Shown piece by piece: positions 62,147 through 64,000 of a stretch of 64,000 nt of DNA. This DNA comes from Pseudoalteromonas rubra (GTDB taxonomy: Bacteria > Pseudomonadota > Gammaproteobacteria > Enterobacterales > Alteromonadaceae), in assembly GCF_000967655.1 (NCBI RefSeq), contig NZ_JXYA01000006.1, positions 62,001 through 126,000 on the forward strand. The letters are read 5' to 3'. Below the pieces are notes generated by a model. That model had not been told where the DNA came from. It ran no database searches and saw only the letters and a list, made by a program, of their open reading frames with translations. The first letter of the stretch is position 1; every line of letters starts with the position of its first letter. A program made the translations under genes and the position numbers.

Positions 62147-63253
62147 ATGAAAATTTACCTGGTCGGTGGCGCAGTACGTGATCAACTCCTTGGACGTCCT
62201 ATTCTGGAACGCGATTACGTGGTGGTGGGCGCAACCCCTGAGCAAATGCAACAGCTTGGTTATCAGCAGGTTGGCAAGGACTTTCCGGTGTTCTTGCACC
62301 CCGAGAGTAAAGATGAACACGCACTGGCACGTACCGAACGAAAACAAGGACAGGGCTACACCGGGTTTATCTGTGATTTTGCCCCCAGCATTACGCTGGA
62401 AGAAGACTTAATGCGCCGCGACCTCACGGTCAATGCCATTGCCCAGGATGAGGACGGCACACTCATCGACCCTTATCATGGCCAGCAAGACCTTAACGCC
62501 CGGGTACTGCGCCATGTCAGCGACGCATTCGGCGAAGATCCTCTGCGCGTATTACGGGTTGCCCGCTTTGCCGCACGTTATCATCACCTTGGATTTACCA
62601 TTGCCCCCCAAACACAGTCGCTGATGCAACGCATGGTTGATGACGGCGAACTGGCCACCCTGACTAAAGAACGGGTATGGCAGGAAATTGAAAAATCCCT
62701 CAAAGATGGCGCCATTGAGGTGTTTTCCGACGTACTGGCCAGCCTCAACGCGCTCTCTTTGGTCATGCCATGGCAGAATACCTGGACAACCGACGACAGC
62801 CAACGCCTTAAAGCCTGCACCAGCAAACTGGATAAGCAAGATGATGACTACCTGCTGACAAGCTTTGCACTATGGCAGCATCGCGCGCAGCTCAATGGCT
62901 ATAACCTGGAGCAGGACTTTAAAATCCCCAAGGCCTACAGTGAAGCGCTGCGTGACCTGCAAGCGGCGTTACCTTTATTACATAGTGATGACTGGCAGAC
63001 GCACACGATAATGCAGCTTTTCAGTGCGCTGGATGCCTGGCGGCGACCACAACGCCTGATACTGATGTGCAAAGCCGCCAGAACCTTGAGCGATAAGCTG
63101 GCACAGCGCTGTGACATGCTGACACAAGCCCACCGGCTTGGCGCAAAAGTGAATGCGCAAGAGGTTATTGCGCTCGGTTTTAAGGGCCCGCAAATTAAAA
63201 CCGAAATGGACAAACTCAAAACGCAAGCTATTAGCGCCTTGTTTGAGGGTTAG
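62147..63253 (+). CDS. cca: CCA-adding tRNA nucleotidyltransferase, no HD domain
   Basis: 368 residues. Class II nucleotidyltransferase head ([36 protein letters not shown]), DxD region, the [15 protein letters not shown] motif and the single-stranded neck ([20 protein letters not shown]). E. coli Cca is 412 residues with an HD phosphohydrolase domain; no HHGH/HD signature appears here, so only CCA addition/repair is expected. It transfers C, C and A to tRNA 3' ends. ATG 62147 follows a weak ribosome site. Confidence 0.93.
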   Translation: MKIYLVGGAVRDQLLGRPILERDYVVVGATPEQMQQLGYQQVGKDFPVFLHPESKDEHALARTERKQGQGYTGFICDFAPSITLEEDLMRRDLTVNAIAQDEDGTLIDPYHGQQDLNARVLRHVSDAFGEDPLRVLRVARFAARYHHLGFTIAPQTQSLMQRMVDDGELATLTKERVWQEIEKSLKDGAIEVFSDVLASLNALSLVMPWQNTWTTDDSQRLKACTSKLDKQDDDYLLTSFALWQHRAQLNGYNLEQDFKIPKAYSEALRDLQAALPLLHSDDWQTHTIMQLFSALDAWRRPQRLILMCKAARTLSDKLAQRCDMLTQAHRLGAKVNAQEVIALGFKGPQIKTEMDKLKTQAISALFEG

Positions 63254-63307
63254 GTAAAAAGACCTGAATTAGATACATGAAGCCACCTTCAATCGAAACG
63301 CAAAGAA

Positions 63308-63371
63308 TTGACATTCGAACTGTTTTTACAATAAACTCAAGTTAACAACCTGTACACACCAAGTTAACAAC
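63308..63371 (+). promoter_or_regulatory. Promoter and direct-repeat operator of the terminal XRE operon
   Basis: TTGACA (63308-63313) and TAAACT (63332-63337) form a promoter with 18-bp spacing. Two identical copies of CAAGTTAACAAC follow (63338-63349 and 63360-63371), 22 bp apart or two helical turns, each with a GTTAAC palindrome. Placed at the start of transcription, they look like a repressor site for the XRE protein encoded next. Confidence 0.65.
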
Positions 63372-63399
63372 AACCTATCGCCAAAGAAAGGAAAGGGAT

Positions 63400-63663
63400 G
63401 TGATAAATGGTGACGATTTAAAAGCAATGCGACTTAATGCTGGTATTTCTCAAAAAGATATGGCGGCTAAACTCAATGTGGACCGAAAAACAATTAGTAA
63501 TTATGAACTCGATGTCAGCCAAATTCGCGTTGGGGAGTTGTTTTCATGGTTCTATTATTGCAAGATTGATACGAGTATGGTTCTATCGCAAGTGAAAACT
63601 GTTCGCGAAAAAATGGACAGAAGCAAAACTACACAATCAGGTACTGAAAGAGGTAAGGAATGA
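63400..63663 (+). CDS. XRE-family HTH regulator heading a small operon
   Basis: 87 residues from GTG 63400 (AAAGGAAAGGG upstream). HTH: LKAMRLNAGISQKDMAAKLN then VDRKTISNYELDVSQIRVGE, followed by a C-terminal FSWFYYCKIDTSMVLSQVKT. AT-rich compared with the neighbouring cca gene. It overlaps the next small gene by 4 nt (ATGA), so regulator and peptide are co-translated. Probable control of its own operon through the repeats at 63338-63371. Confidence 0.86.
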   Translation: MINGDDLKAMRLNAGISQKDMAAKLNVDRKTISNYELDVSQIRVGELFSWFYYCKIDTSMVLSQVKTVREKMDRSKTTQSGTERGKE

Positions 63664-63818
63664 AAAATCTATCACCCGAACAATGCAATAAAGTAGTTGG
63701 TAGTGGACCTTACAGACCCGCTGAGCCGAAGAGTCAGTCTGTTGAAAATGTAGGCCCTGTCACACCTTCTGAGGAAACGCGTAAAACAGGCCACAAAGAA
63801 GGAAGTACGGCTCCATGA
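63660..63818 (+). CDS. 52-residue peptide with double-glycine-leader-like N-terminus
   Basis: MKNLSPEQCNKVVGSGPYRP, then AEPKSQSVENVGPVTPSEET and RKTGHKEGSTAP. Start and stop both overlap neighbours (ATGA at each end), a strong sign it is a real gene. The first 15 residues fit the leader pattern of bacteriocin or peptide-signal precursors (L-S-x-E-x5-V-x-G-S/G), with a possible cut after GS; the rest is Pro/Gly/Ser/Thr rich and hydrophilic, with no cysteines beyond C9. That makes a classic bacteriocin core less likely; a secreted peptide signal or a RiPP-like substrate remains possible. Not a recognised family. Confidence 0.6.
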   Translation: MKNLSPEQCNKVVGSGPYRPAEPKSQSVENVGPVTPSEETRKTGHKEGSTAP

Positions 63819-64000
63819 AAGCATCGCATTTTGTCATGCTCCTAATTGTCGCCTTCTCCACTTATCTAATACAGCTTTGGGAGCCCCAATACACAGCGCC
63901 ACTATACTTAGGTATTCTGTCTCTTTGCATTTTGCTTGGTTTAGTTCTAAACAATATAAACCTTACTCATATAGCACTGTTTCTGGTTGTTATAAACGGG
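63815..64000 (+). CDS. Membrane protein (3' end outside window)
   Basis: 62 codons visible: MKASHFVMLLIVAFSTYLIQ, LWEPQYTAPLYLGILSLCIL, LGLVLNNINLTHIALFLVVI. Two to three transmembrane helices; the frame runs off the right edge. ATG overlaps the peptide stop (ATGA). Could be an immunity, exporter or sensor protein for the peptide; cannot be decided from the visible part. Confidence 0.6.
   Translation, partial: MKASHFVMLLIVAFSTYLIQLWEPQYTAPLYLGILSLCILLGLVLNNINLTHIALFLVVING

Noticed and set aside
63660..63818. Classical class II bacteriocin
   Set aside because: Leader-like start is plausible, but the core is hydrophilic and lacks helix-forming GxxxG or cysteine pairs; reported only as leader-like peptide.

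Overview
The window looks like a chromosomal stretch from a marine gammaproteobacterium of the Alteromonadales, most likely a Pseudoalteromonas of moderate GC. This is inferred from gene content: an ExeA/ExeB-like pair, a DUF2975 + XRE pair, type B L31/L36 ribosomal proteins under a Zur-like operator, many secreted and lipid-anchored proteins, a GH20 hexosaminidase, and a short ArfA gene with a hairpin at its end. No rRNA, tRNA, CRISPR array, intact insertion sequence or prophage was found.

Layout. 0-9 kb: HscC-type Hsp70 (cut by the left edge) with its J-protein, a BASS transporter, a membrane wHTH regulator, a DsbC-like protein, and a TPR histidine kinase. An AT-richer sterol-desaturase segment follows, closed by a second copy of the kinase 3' end. 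9-17 kb: an ABM/NIPSNAP operon whose NIPSNAP gene carries an in-frame stop, its ArsR-like regulator, a PH-domain protein, arfA, a hydrolase, a nitronate monooxygenase, an orphan fetB, a methyltransferase, an exported intradiol dioxygenase, DUF3088 and DUF523. 17-25 kb: a giant 21-residue-repeat LRR lipoprotein, a decayed copy of the dioxygenase gene, an FnIII/di-haem peroxidase fusion, a secreted protein, and a tandem cystatin-like protein facing a small XRE regulator. 25-29 kb: two DEAD-box helicases (rhlE, dbpA), then Zur-boxed rpmE2-rpmJ2, a gene remnant and an orphan exbD.

29-47 kb: a solute-binding protein, GH20 hexosaminidase, small lipoprotein, LysR/ChrA divergent pair, MscS, a five-PAS soluble chemoreceptor, a Kef-type antiporter, cytochrome b561, an acyltransferase, an S9 peptidase, and the DUF2975/XRE pair. 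47-53 kb: a porin, a small secreted protein, and a two-gene operon of a lipoprotein plus a protein resembling the N-terminal module of vitellogenin/MTP lipid-transfer proteins. 52-59 kb: a detoxification cluster (HxlR, tautomerase, NTF2-like, GST, LysR), a nitrilase-family hydrolase, AlkB-type dioxygenase, RluA and a secreted M20 peptidase. 58-64 kb: HD-GYP phosphodiesterase, ExeB/ExeA-like proteins, cca, and an AT-rich operon of XRE regulator, 52-residue peptide with a leader-like N-terminus, and a membrane protein cut by the right edge.

Most interesting: the lipoprotein/lipid-transfer-like pair (48.8-52.4 kb), the XRE-peptide-membrane operon at the right edge, the hairpin embracing the arfA stop codon, the tandem cystatin protein beside 11-bp-phased repeats, and several fossils (NIPSNAP nonsense codon, dioxygenase remnant, kinase 3'-end duplicate).
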